From positions 26,193,184 to 26,257,183 of the forward strand of contig CM055896.1 in assembly GCA_029582155.1 (NCBI GenBank): a DNA stretch of 64,000 nucleotides, given 5' to 3'. Below are positions 1 to 12,609 of the stretch, in pieces (position 1 is the stretch's first letter; every line of letters starts with the position of its first letter). A program made the translations under genes and the position numbers. Origin of the DNA: Panopea generosa. Lineage: Eukaryota; Mollusca; Bivalvia; Adapedonta; Hiatellidae. A model generated the notes under the pieces. It was not told where the DNA came from, searched no databases, and saw only the letters and a program-made list of their open reading frames with translations.

Positions 1-3000
1 TGAAGATAAAGTATTGTAGGGCCAGCTTGCTATCACCGATATCTGTAACCCCTGATGTATGAAGATAAAATATTGTGGGAACAGCTTGCTACCTGCGACA
101 TCTTTAATCCCTGGTTTCTGAAGATAATGTACTGTGAAAACAGCTTACTACCAGCAACATCTGTAATTCCCGGTTGCTGATGATAAAGTATTGTGGGGAC
201 AGCTTGCTACCAGCTACATCTCTAATCCCTGTTGTCTGCAAATGAATTATTGTGATAACAGCTAACTACCTGCCACATATGTAATCTATGGTGTCTTAAG
301 ATAAAGTATTGTGTAGACAGCTTACTAACTGCTACATCTGTAATCCTTGGTGTCTGCAGATAAAGTATCATGGTGACAGCTTGCTACCTACGATATTTGT
401 AATCCCTGGTGTCTGAAGATTAAGTATTTTGTAGTAAACTGCTACTTGCGTTATCTGTAATCCCTGGTGTATGCAGATAAAGTATTTCGAAACAGCTTGC
501 TACCTGCTACATCTGTAATCCCTGGTGTCTGCAGATAATGTATCATGGTGACAGCTTGCTACCTGAGACATCTGTTATCTCTGGTGTCTGACGATGAAGT
601 ATTTTGTAGAAAATATGATACCTGCGTTTTCTGTAATCCCTGGTGTCTGAAGATAAAGTATTGTGTAGACAGCTTGCTACATGCTATATCTGTAATCCCT
701 TGTGTCAGCAGATAATGTATCATGGTGACAGCTTGCTACCTGCGAAATCCGTAATTCCTGGTGTCTGAAGATAAAGTATTATAGGGACAGCTTGTAACCT
801 GCGACATTTGTAATCCCTGTTGTCTGAAGATAAAGTGTTATGGAGAAAGCTTGGTACCTGCGACAGCTTTAATCGCTGGTGTCTGAAGATAAAGTGTTGT
901 GTTGACAGCTTGCTACTTGCGACATCTGTAATCCCCGGTGTCTGAAGATAAAGTGATGTCAAGACACCTTGCTACCTGCGACATATGTAATCCCTGGTGT
1001 CTGAAGATAAAGTATTCGTAGAACAGCTTGGTACCTGCAATATCTGTAATCCCTGGTGTCTGAAGATAATGTGCTGTGTAGACAGCTTGCTACCTGCGAC
1101 ATTTGTAATCCCTGGTGTTTGGAGATAAAGTATTGTGGGAACAGATTGCTACTTACGACATCTGTAATACCTGGTGTCTGAAGATAAAGTATTGTGGGGG
1201 CAGCATGTTACCTGCGACATCTGTAATCCTGGTGTCAGGAGATAAAGTATTGTGGGAACAGCTTGCTACCTACGACATCTGTAATACCTGGTGTCAGAAG
1301 ATAAAGTATTGTGGGGACAGCATGTTACCTGCGACATCAGTAATTCCTGGTGTCAAGAGATAAAATATTGTGGGAACAGCTTGCTACCTACGACATCTTT
1401 AATCCCTGGTGTCAGGAGATAAAGTATTGTGGGAACAGCTTGCTACCTACGACATCTTTATTCCCTGGTGTCTGATGATAAAGTATTGTGGGGACAGCAT
1501 GTTACCTGCGACATCTGTAATTCCTGGTGTCAGGAGATAAAGTATTGTGGGAACAGCTTGGTACCTACGACATCTGTAATACCTGGTGTCTGAAGATAAA
1601 GTATTGTGGGGGCAGCATGTTACCTGCGACATCTGTAATTCCTGGTGTCAGGAGATAAAGTATTGTGGAAACAGCTTGCTACCTACGACATCTGTAACCC
1701 CTGGTGTCTGACGACAAACTGTTGTGAAGACCGCTTGCTACCAGCGACATCTGTAATACCTTGTGTCTGAAGATAAAGTATTGTGGGGACAGCATATTAC
1801 CTGATAAATCTGTAATCCCTGATGTCTGAAAATAAAGTATTGTTTGGACAGCTTGCTACCTGCGACATCTGTAGTCCATTGTGTCTGAAGATAAAGTATT
1901 GTGATAACAGCTTGCTACCTGTGACAACTGCAATACCTTGTGTCTAAAGATAAAGAATGAGGAAACAGCTTGCTACCTACGACATCTGTAATCCCTGGTG
2001 TCTGAAGATAAAGTATTATGGGTACAGCATGTTATCTTCGACATCTGTAATTCCTGGTGTCTGGAGATAAAGTATTTTGGGAACAGCTTGCTACCTACGA
2101 TATCTGTAATACCTGGTGTCTGAAGTTAGTATCTTGGTGGCAGCATTTTACCTGCGACATCTGTAATCCCTGATGTATGAAAATAAAGTATTGTGGGGAC
2201 AGCATGTTTCCTGCGAAATCTGTTATACCTAGTGTCTGAAGAAACAGTTTGTTCCTGCAACATCCGTAATCACTGGTGTCTGAAGATAAAGTATTGTTGG
2301 GATAGCTTGCTACGCGCGTAATCTGTAATCTCTGGTATATGAAGATAAAGTATTTTAAGGAAAGCGTGTTGTCTGCGACATCTGTAATTCCTGGTGTCTG
2401 GAGATAAAATATTTTAAGAACAGCTTGCTACCTACATCTGTTATCCCTGGTGTCTGAAGATAAAGTGTTGTGTAGACTGCTTGCTACCAGCGACATCTGT
2501 TATACCTGGTGTCTGAAGATAAAGTATTGTGGGAACAGCTTGCTACCAGCGACATCTGTAATCCCTGGTGTTTGATGATAATGTGTTGTGGTGACAGCTT
2601 GCTACCTGACACATATGCAATCCCTGGTGTCTGAAGATAAAGTATTGTCGGAACAGCTTGCTACCTGCAACATCTGTAATCCCCTGCGTCTGAAGATAAA
2701 GTGTTGTGTAGACAGCTTGCTACCTTCGACATCTGTAATTCCTGGTGTCTGGAGATAAAGTATTGTGGGAACAGCTTGCTACCTACGACATCTGTAATCG
2801 CTGGTGTCTGAAGATAATGTGTTGAGAAGATCGCTTGCTACCTGCGACATCTGTAATACCTGGTGTCTGAAGATAACGTATTGTAGCGACAGCATGTTAC
2901 CTACGACATATGTAATACCTGGTGTGTGAAGATAATGTAGTGTGGGAACAATTTGCTACCTGCCACATTTGTAATCCCTGGCGTCTGAAGATATAGTGTT

Positions 3001-6000
3001 TTGGAGACAGCTTGCTACCTGCGACATCTGTAATCCCTGGCGTCTGAAGATAAAGTGTTGTGTAGACAGCTTGATACCTCCGACATCTGTAATTCCTGGT
3101 GTCTGAAGATAAAGTATTGTGTGAACAGCTTGCTACTTACGACATCGGTAATACCTGGTATATGAAGATAAAGTCTTGAGGGGACAGCATGTTACCTCCG
3201 ACTTCTGTAATTCCTGGTGTCTGGAGATAAAGTATTGTGGGAACAGCTTGGTACCTACGACATCTGTAATTCCTGGTGTCTGAAGATAAAGTGTTGTGTA
3301 GACCGATTGGTACCAGCGACATCTGTAATACCTGGTGTCTGAAGATAACGTATTGTTGTGACAGCTTGTTATCTGCGACATCTGTAATCCCTGGTGTCTG
3401 AAAATAAAGTATTGCGGGGACAGCATGTTACCTGCGACATCTGTAATTCCTGGTGTCTGGAGATAAAGTATTGTGGTAACGGCTTGTAACCTACGACATC
3501 TGTAATCCCTGGTGTCTGAAGATAAAGTGTTGTGTAGACCGCTTGCTACCAGCGACATCTGTTATACCTGGTGTCTGAAGATAACGTATTGTTGGGACAG
3601 CATGTTACCTGCGACATCTGTACTCCCTGGTGTCTGAAAAAAAGTATTGCAGGGACAGCATGTTATCTGCGACATCTGTAATACCTGGTGTGTGAAGATA
3701 ATGTATTGTGGGAACAGTTTGCTACCGGCAACATTTGTAATCCCTGGTGTCTGAAGATAAAGTATTGTGGGGACAGCTTGCTACTTGCGACATCTGTAAT
3801 CACTGGTTTCTGGAGATTAAGTATTGTGGGAACAGCTTGCTACCTGCCACATCTGTAATCCCTGGTGTCTGAAGATTAAGTGTTGTGCAGACCGCTTGCT
3901 ACTAGCGACATCTGTAATACCTGGTGTCTGAAAAAAAGTATTGTGGGGACATCTTGCTACCTGGGACATCTGTAATCCCTGGTGTCTGATAATAAAGTAT
4001 AGTGGGAACAGCTTGTTACATTCGTCATCTGTATTACCTGGTGTCTGAAGATAAAGTATTGTGAAAACAGTATGCTACCTGTGACAACTGCAATCCTTTC
4101 TGTCTGAAGATAAAGAATGTTGGAACAGCTTGCTACCTGCGACATCTGTAATCCCTGGTGTCTGAAGATAAAGTATTGTGTAGACAGCTAACTACCTGCG
4201 ACATTTGTAATACCTGGTGTATGAAGATAAAGTGTTGTGTAGACTGCTTGCTACCTGCGACATCTGTAATACCTGGTGTCTGAAGAAAAAGTATTGTGTA
4301 GACAGCTTGCTACCTGCAACATCTGTAATCCCTTGTGTCTGAAGATAAAGTATAGTGAGAAGAGCTTGTTACCTTCGTCATCTGTATTACCTGATGTCTG
4401 AAGATAAAGTATTGTGATATCAGTTTGCTACCTGTGACAACTGCAATCCCTTGTGTCTGAAGATAAAGAATGTTGGAACAGCTTGCTACCTGCGACATCT
4501 GTAGTCCCTGTTGTCTGAAGATAAAGTTTTCTGGGGACAGCTTACTACCTGCGACATATGTAATCCCTGGTATATACACATAAATTATTGTGTAGACAGC
4601 TTGCTACCAGCTACATCTGTAATACCTGGTGTCTGAAGATAAATCATAGTGGGAACAAGTTGCTACCTGCGACATCTGTAATCCCTGTTGTCTGAAGATA
4701 ATGTATTGTGAGAAGAGCTTGCTACCTGCAACATCTGTAATCCCTGGTTTCTGAAGATAAAATATTGGGGGAACAGTCTGCTACCATCGATATCTGTATC
4801 CCCTGATGTCTGAAGATATAATATTGTGGGAACAGTTTGCTGCCTGCGACATCTGTAATCCCTGATTTCTAAACATATAGTGTTGTGTAGTCAGCTTGCT
4901 ACCTGCGACATATGTAATACCTGGTTTCTAAACATATAGTGTTGTGTAGTCAGCTTGCTACCTGCGACATATGTAATCCCTGGTGTCTACACATAAAGTA
5001 TTTCATAAACAGCTTGCTACCAGCTACATCTGTAATACCTGGTGTCTTCAGATAAAGTAAAGTGGGAACAGCTTGCTACCTGCGACATCTGTAATCCCGG
5101 TTGTCTGAAGATAAAATGTTGTGTAGACAGCTTGCTACCTGCGACATCTGTAATTCCTGGTGTCTGGAGATAAAGTGTTGTGGGAACAGCTTGTTACCTA
5201 CACAATCTGTAATACCTGATGACTGAAGATAAGTATTGTGGGGACAGCATATTACCTGCGGCATCTGTAATTCCTGGTGTCTGAAGATAAGATATTGTGG
5301 GAACAGCTTGCTACCTACAACATCTGTAATCCCTGGTGTCTGAAAATAAAGTGTTGTGTAGACCGCTTGTTAGCAGCGACATCTGTAATACCTGGTGTCT
5401 GAAGATAAAGTATTGTGGGGACAGCATATTACCTGCTACAACTGTAATCTCTGATGTCTAAAGATAAAGTCTTTTGTAGGAAACTTGCAATCTTCGACAT
5501 ATGTAATCCCTGGTATCTGGAAAAATAAAGTATTGTGGACACAGCTTGTTACCTGCGAAATCTGTAATCCCTGATGTCTGGAGATAAAGTATTGTGTAGA
5601 CAGCTTGCTACCTGCGACATCTGTAATACATTGTGTCTGAAGATAAAGTATTGTGGGGACAGCTTGCTATGTGCGACATCTGCAATATCTGGTATATGAA
5701 GATAAAGTATTGTGAGTACAGCGCGTTGCCTACGACATCTGTTATTCCTGGTGTTTTGGGATAAAGTACTGTGAGATCAGCTTCTACCTACGACATCTGT
5801 AATACCTGGAGTTTGAAGATAAAGTATTGTGAGGACAGCTTGCAACTTGGGACATCTGTAATCCGTCGTGTCTGAAGATAAAGTATAGTGGGAACAGCTT
5901 GGTATCTTCGCCATTTGTAGTCCCTGGTGTCTAAAGATAAAGTATTGTGATAACAGCTTGCTTCCTGCGACATCTGGAATTCCTGGTGTCTGAAAATAAA

Positions 6001-9000
6001 GTATTGTAGAGACAGCGTGCTACCAGCGACATCGGTAATCCCTGGTGTCTGATGGCAAAATGTTCTGGAGACAGCTTGCTACCTTCGACATCTGTAATCC
6101 TTGGTGTGTGAAGATAAAGTGTTGTGGAGATAGCTTGGTGCCTGAGACATCTGTAATCCTTGGTGTGTGAAGATAAAGTGTTGTTTCGACATCTTGCTAC
6201 CTGACATATCTGTAATCACTGTGTCTGATGAAAAGGTTTTGTCGAGACATCTTGCTACCTGCGACATATGTAATATCTGGTGTCTGAAAATAAAGTATTG
6301 TGGGGACAGCGTGTTACCTGCGAAATCTTTAATACCTGATGTCTGAAAATAAAGTATTGTGGGGACAGCATGTTACCTGCGAAATCTCTAATACCTAGTG
6401 TTTGAAGAAAAAGGTATTGTGGGAACAGTTTGCTACCTGCAACATCCGTAATCCCTGGTGACTGAAGATAAAATATTGTGGGAATAGCTTGCTACCTGCA
6501 ACATATGTAATCCCTGGTTTCTGAAAATAAAGTATTATGGGGACAGCTTACTACCTGCGACGTCTGTAATCTCTGATGTCTGAAGATAAAGTATTGTGGG
6601 AACAGCTTGCTATCTGCGACATCTGTAATCACTGGTGTTTGAAGATAAAATATAGTAGGAACAGCTTGCCACCTGCGACATCTGTTATCCCTCGTGTCTG
6701 AAGATAAAGTGTTTTGGAGACAACTTGCAACCTGCGACATCTGTAATCCCTGGTGTCTGAAAATAAAGTGTGGGGATAGCTTGCTACCTGCGACATATGT
6801 AATCCCAGGTATCTGAAGATAAAATATTGTGTAGACAGCTTGCTACCTGCGTTATCTGTAATCCCTGGTGTCTGCAGATAAAGTATCATAGAGACAACTT
6901 GCTACCTGCTACATCTGTAATCCCTGGTGTGTGCAGATAAAGTATCGTGGTGATAGCTTGCTACCTGTGAGATCTGTAATCCCTGATGTCTGAAGATAAA
7001 GTATTGTGATAACAGCTTGCTGCCTGCGACACATGCTATTCCTTGTGTCTGAAGATAAAGTGTTTTGGAGATAGCTTGCTAACTAATGTGTTTTGGAGAC
7101 AGCTTGCTACCAGTGACATATGTAATCCCTGGTGTCTGAAGATAAAGTATTGTGATAACTGCTTGTTGCCTGCGACATATGCAATTCCTTGTGTTTGAAG
7201 ATAAAGTGTTTTGGAGATAGCTTGCTTACTGCGACATCTGTAATGTCTGGTGTTTCAAGATAAAGTATTCTGTAGAAAACTTGCTACCAGCAACATCTGT
7301 AATCCCTGGTGTCTGCAGATAAAGTGTTGTGTAGACAGCTTGCTACCTGCGACATTTGTAATCCCTGGTGTCTGTAGATAAAGTATTGTGTAGACAGCTT
7401 GCTACCTGCGACATCTGTAATTCCTGGTGTATGCAGATAAAGCATTGTGTAGACAGCTTGCTACCTGCTTTATCTGTAATCCCTGGTGTCTGCAGATAAA
7501 GTATCATGGAGACAACTTGCTACCTGCTACATCTTTAATCCCTGGTGTCTGCAGATAAAGTATTGTGGTGATAGCTTGCTACCTGTGACATCTGTAACCT
7601 CTCGTGTCTGCAGATAAAGTATTGTGTAGACAGCTTGCTGCCTGCGACGTCTCTAATACCTGGAGACTGCAGAAGAAGTATACACAGATACAGTATTGTG
7701 GAGTCAGTTTGGTACCTGAGACATTTGTAATCTCTAGTGTCTGAAGATAAAGTGTTGTGAGGACAGCTTCTATCTGCGACAAATGTAATCCCTAGTGTCT
7801 GCAGATCAAATATTTTGGGAATAGTTTGCTACCTGGGACATCTGTAATCCCTGGTGTCTGAATTTAAAGTATTGTGGAGACAGCTTTCTATCTGCGACAT
7901 CTGTAATTCCTGGTGTCTGAAGATAAAGTATTGTAGGGATAGCTTGCTACCAGCGACATCTGTAATCGCTGGTGTCTGAAGATAAAGAGTTGTGGAGATA
8001 GTTTGATACCTGTAACATCTATAATCCCTGGTGTCTGAAGATAAAATATTGTGTAAACATCTTGCTACCTGGGATATCTGTAATCCCTGGTGTCTGAAAA
8101 TAAAGTATTGTGGAGACAGCTTTCTACCTGCGACATCTGTAATTCCTAGTGTCTGAAGATAAAGTATTGTAGGGACAGTTTTCTACTTGCAACATCTGTA
8201 ATTCCTGCTGTCTGAAGATAAAGTATTGTAGGGATAGCTTACTTCCAGCGACATCTGTAATCCCTGGTCTCTGATGATAAAATGTTGAGGAGACAGCTTG
8301 CTACCTGTGACATCTGTAATCCCTGGTGTCTGAAGATAAAGTATTGTGGAGTTAGCTTGGTACATGTACCTGCGACGTCTGTTATCCCTGGTGTCTGAAG
8401 ATAAAGTGTTGTGGTGACAGCTTGCTACCTGCGACATATCTAATCACTGGTGTCTGAAGATAAAGTGTTGTCGAAACAGCTTGTTAAATCGCTGGTGTCT
8501 GAAGATAAAGTGTAGTGTACACAGCTTGCTACCTGCGCCATCTGTAATCGATGATGTCTGAAGATAAAGTTGTGTGGAGATATTTTGGTACCTGCGCCAT
8601 CTGTAATCGCTGGTGTCTGAAGGTAAAGGTATTGTAGGGATAGCTTTCTACATGCAACATCTGTAATTCCTGGTGTCTGAATGTAAAGTATTGTAGGGAT
8701 AGCTTACTATCAGCAACATCTGCAGTCCCTGGTCTCTGATAATAAAGTGTTGAGGAGACAGCTTGCTACCTGTGACATCTGCAATCCCTGGTGTCTGAAG
8801 ATAAAGAGTTGTCGAGAAAGCTTGCTAAATCGCTGGTGTCTGAAGATAAAGTGTAGTGTACACAGCTTGCTACCTGCGACATCTGTAATCCCTGGTGTCT
8901 GAAGTTAAAGTGTTGTGAAGAGAGCTTAGCACCTGCAACATCTGTAATCCCTGGTGTCTGAAGATAAAATATTGTGGGAACAACTTGCTTCCTGGGACAT

Positions 9001-9122
9001 CTGTAATCCCTGGTGTCTGAAAATAAAGTATTGTGGAGACAGCTTTCTACCTGCAACATCTGTAATTCCTGGTGTCTGAAGTTAAAGTTTTTTAGGAACA
9101 GCTTGCTGCCAGCGACATCGTT
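1..9122. repeat. 59-bp minisatellite array, left part
   Basis: Direct repeats with a 59-bp period, about 155 monomers, already running at the window edge. Recognisable blocks are AGATAAAGTATTGTG, ACAGCTTGCTACCTGCGACA and TCTGTAATCCCTGGTGTCTG. Divergence between copies is moderate. Short open frames on both strands inside it are products of the periodicity, not genes. Confidence 0.97.
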
Positions 9123-11307
9123 AATTAGTTTAAACATATTTTATTTCAACATGAAATGGGGTTGGGCCACAAGTTCTTTCAACATTAGGTTCGACCCGTC
9201 CCCTACATATTTTACAAATTTACATTTAATATCAAAATGACATATTTTATCAATTTTTTCTTAACCTATAACTTGAGAATAGAAAAAGGTAGGAATGGAA
9301 AGAAAGTAATACATAGTAAAACAAACACATATCATTTCTTCTTTATGTCGTCCATACGCATGTATCCTGTGTCCCCATTTCGGTAGCACCCCAGTGAGAA
9401 AATCAGATTAGTAAATAAGAAAGCACAAAAATAGATCGAAGTAATATAGTACAGTTAAAAACAAGACAGGAAAACATAAATGAGATTATGCAAAGCGTTT
9501 AGTTTCTTTGATATAGTATTGTACCGCTTTGACTATGATAATATTGCTAACATCAGTCTTTCATCTCCATATAGAAGGCGATGTGTACTTAGATTGTGAA
9601 ATGATCTTGTCGAGTTGAATAATGTTAATCTTTGGGTTCTGTATGTTGTGCATTTAAAAAAGTAATGCTCAGCATCTTCAATATTACCACAATGTGGACA
9701 ACAAGAATCAGTTCTAATATGGTTACGGAACAAGTCATTACTGCAATTATTTCTTAATCTTGCTAATATAACTGAAAATTTTCTATTTCCATAATAAAAT
9801 TGTTGAGGTATTGTAATTATTTTGTTTTCTCATGGAGTGTTTAAACGCAGTTAAAGAAGCGGCAGACTTAAAGTTGTTATCTAAGTGGTTCCATAATATA
9901 ATTGAGGAAGGTATACATGACTTTCTCATGATTTCAGTTCTCGAAAACGGTATAGTGATGTCTCTGCTATTTCTTAGAGTGTACGTTGTTCTTTCATTAA
10001 CATTTGGTGGGAACAAATCAACTATGTAAGATGGAACCATATTTTTGCTACTCTTATACATAAAGTAATATTGCTGTAATGTTCTGCGATAAGAAAGAGT
10101 TTCCCGTCTACATTCTATAAATATTCAATAGATACTGATCTGGTTAAGCCAGTGACTATACGTGCAGCTTCATTTTGTAATTTATCGAGTGAATTCGATG
10201 TTTGATCAGTGCAATTGTTCCAGACTAGAGAGGAATATTCAAGAATTGGTCGAACAAACGAAATGTAAATTTGATTGAGGGATTTACGACAGAGTGAGTT
10301 TTTAAGGCAACACATTATACCTATCGTTTTTGAAGCAGATTTTAAGATATTATCAGTATGATCGGTCCATTTTCCGTCTTTACTTAAAGTTACACCTAGA
10401 TGTTTATGAGATTCTACAAATTGAATTTCTACGTTATTAAATGTTTATAAGGTAAGTAATTGTTATCTCTTAAAGAAAAAAACATAGTTTCGGTTTTGTT
10501 AGGGTTGAAATTTACTAACCATTGTTTAGCCCACTGGGATTTTATTAGAAGATCATGATTAATTAAACATTCAATATCACTTACTGATGGGGCTGAATAG
10601 TATAATGAACTGTCGTCAGCATACAAACGTGTCAAACTGAGTAAATTGTTCGCTATATCATTAACATAAAATAAGAATAATAAAGGTCCAATAACGGATC
10701 CTTAAGGCACTCCTGCATTAAGAGATTTTAAATTGGAATATGTACCCTGAAAAACTACCCGTTGGGATCGATTTGTTAAGTTATCAGAAACCCATTCTAA
10801 AAGTTGACCATTTATACCGTTTTCCTGAAGTTTAAATAGTAAACCCTTATGCCAGACTCTGTCAAAAGCCTTCGATATGTCACCATACATGAATACCATA
10901 CATGAATACTGTTTGTTATCAAAGGTTTGACAAATGTGATGATATATGTCTATAAGTTGATAGGTAGTAGAGTGATTTGGCAAAAAGCCTGACTGGTATT
11001 AATTTTATAAATCAAATTATTATCAAGAAAAAAGTTATACATATTCTTAAAAACAAAAAACAAGCCTTTCAAAAAGTTTTCCGACACAACTAAGTACAGA
11101 CACAGGTCTATAATTTGACACCAATTACTTGTCTCCCTTTTTAAAAATAGAAGTTGCATTTGCAATCTTCCACAAATCGGGATATATACCTTCACTTAAA
11201 GAACGGTTAAATAAAATTGAAAGTGGTTTTGAAATTACTTTCGACACATATTTCAGCATTCTGTGATTGATCATATCATGACCACAGGCCTTATTTACTG
11301 GTAAAAT
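9123..11307 (-). mobile_element. 5'-truncated non-LTR retrotransposon (Jockey/CR1-like)
   Basis: Read on the minus strand, this is the 3' part of a LINE: the reverse-transcriptase domain, a connector, a C-terminal zinc-knuckle-like motif, then a ~400-bp 3' UTR at 9123-9530. There is no endonuclease domain. The sequence starts inside the region before the RT fingers, which fits the 5' truncation usual in target-primed insertion. It sits inside the 59-bp array. AGCTTGCT..C.GCGACATC occurs at both borders (18 of 20 identical), a possible target-site duplication, though the repeats around it make this ambiguous. Confidence 0.88.
9533..11299 (-). pseudogene. Broken reverse-transcriptase ORF of the LINE
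   Basis: Pieces in different minus-strand frames give, in order: a W.IAN...IFKKGDK and NYRPVS region (~11190-11100); QSGFLPNHSTTYQLIDIYHH (~10990); GDISKAFDRVWHKGLL (~10870); AGVP (~10710); then GSVIGPLLFLFYVNDI; YADD (10612-10623), the catalytic motif; SFVRPILEYSSLVWN (~10250); and CPHCG....HYFFKC near 9690-9640. Breaks: an in-frame TAA at 11125-11127, TAA in place of the Gln codon of VPQGS at 10702-10704, and at least one frameshift between 11100 and 10985. The element cannot make its own RT. Confidence 0.88.
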
Positions 11308-11960
11308 ACTAATAAGCTTGCTACCTGCGACATCTGTAATCCCTGGTGTCTGAAGATAAAGTATTGTTGGAACAGCTTGCTACCTGCGACATCTGTAGTC
11401 CCTGGGTGTCTGAAGATAAAGTGTTGTGTAAACAGCTTGCTACCTGCGACATCTGTAATTCCTGGTTGCTGAAGATAAAGTGTTTAGTAGACAGCTTGCT
11501 TCCAGCGACATCTGTAATCCCTGGTGTCCGAAGATAAATTATTGTGTTGACAGCTTGCTATCTGCGACATCTGTAATACCTGGTGTCTGAAGATAAAGTA
11601 TTGTGTAGACAGCTAACTACCTGCGACATTTGTAATACCTGGTGTCTGAAGATAAAGTGTTGTATAGACAGCTTGCTACCTGCGACATCTGTAATACCTG
11701 GTGTCTGAAGATAAAGTATTGTGTAGACAGCTTGCTACCTGCGACATCTGTAATCCCTGGTGTCTGAAGATAAAGTATTGTGTAGACAGCTTACTACCTG
11801 CGACATCTGTAATCCATTGTGTCTGAAGATAAAGTATTGTATAGACCGCTTGCTACCTGCGTCATCTATAATACCTGGTGTCTGCAGTTAAAGTATTGTA
11901 TGGACAGCCTGCTACCTGCGACATCTGTAATCACGGTATCTGCAGATAACGTACTGTTGT
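11308..11960. repeat. 59-bp minisatellite array, right part
   Basis: The same monomer and orientation as at 1-9122, about 11 copies. It resumes right after the retrotransposon insertion, showing that one continuous array was split. It decays into unique sequence near 11955. Confidence 0.95.
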
Positions 11961-12609
11961 CTGCGAGGGAATAATAATGTTATGTTTGGAATTTCGCGAT
12001 TGAAGCCTGGTATTGCCAGCGTATTCACTTGCATGCTTTAGCTGGTTTTGGTGAAAAAGATACAGCATGACCGTAAACACTTGTGCTGCAATAATTAATT
12101 TTGGTGCGGCTTGCAGCATCAATGTTATTTCAATTTTTTCTACATTTTAGCTCATTTCCAATCTTTTTTACTTTCATTTTGTATGCAATTACTTCCTAAT
12201 TATTCTTGTTTTATAATTCGGACAATTTGTCATTACTGATTCTATTCGAACAAATCAACATTTTAGAATTGATTACAAATTTTGTAAAATATTTAGCGGC
12301 ACTTATATCAAATTCGTGTGTGCGCCCTAGTATGGTATACAGGTAAAAATGGAAGACCGTATGGTAATGCATTATTTTATACATTGATAATATATCACCT
12401 TTCATATAATGATTTACAATTAAGGTTGGTGGGAAATTAATTTCTTATCTGATGGCGGCGACCAGCTGTCGGTTACACATACACTAGCTGTAGTTCGTGA
12501 GTTTACAGATGTAACTGTTGTAAATGACTGTGTCTTCAGTTGTATGTTCAGATGGGTACTATTATGGTACTAAAGACGATTCATGTTCCCGGATTAACGC
12601 AATAGGTTA
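11961..12609. other. Unique spacer between two arrays
   Basis: About 650 bp of AT-rich non-repetitive sequence separates the 59-bp and 56-bp arrays. The minus-strand open frames at 11931-12122 and 12211-12405 show no recognisable domain and are probably chance. Confidence 0.6.

Noticed and set aside
720-8437. Many 60-140 codon minus-strand frames with a shared SSDTRDYRC-like motif
   Set aside because: The shared motif is the translation of the 59-bp monomer; frames break whenever the period shifts frame. Not a gene family.
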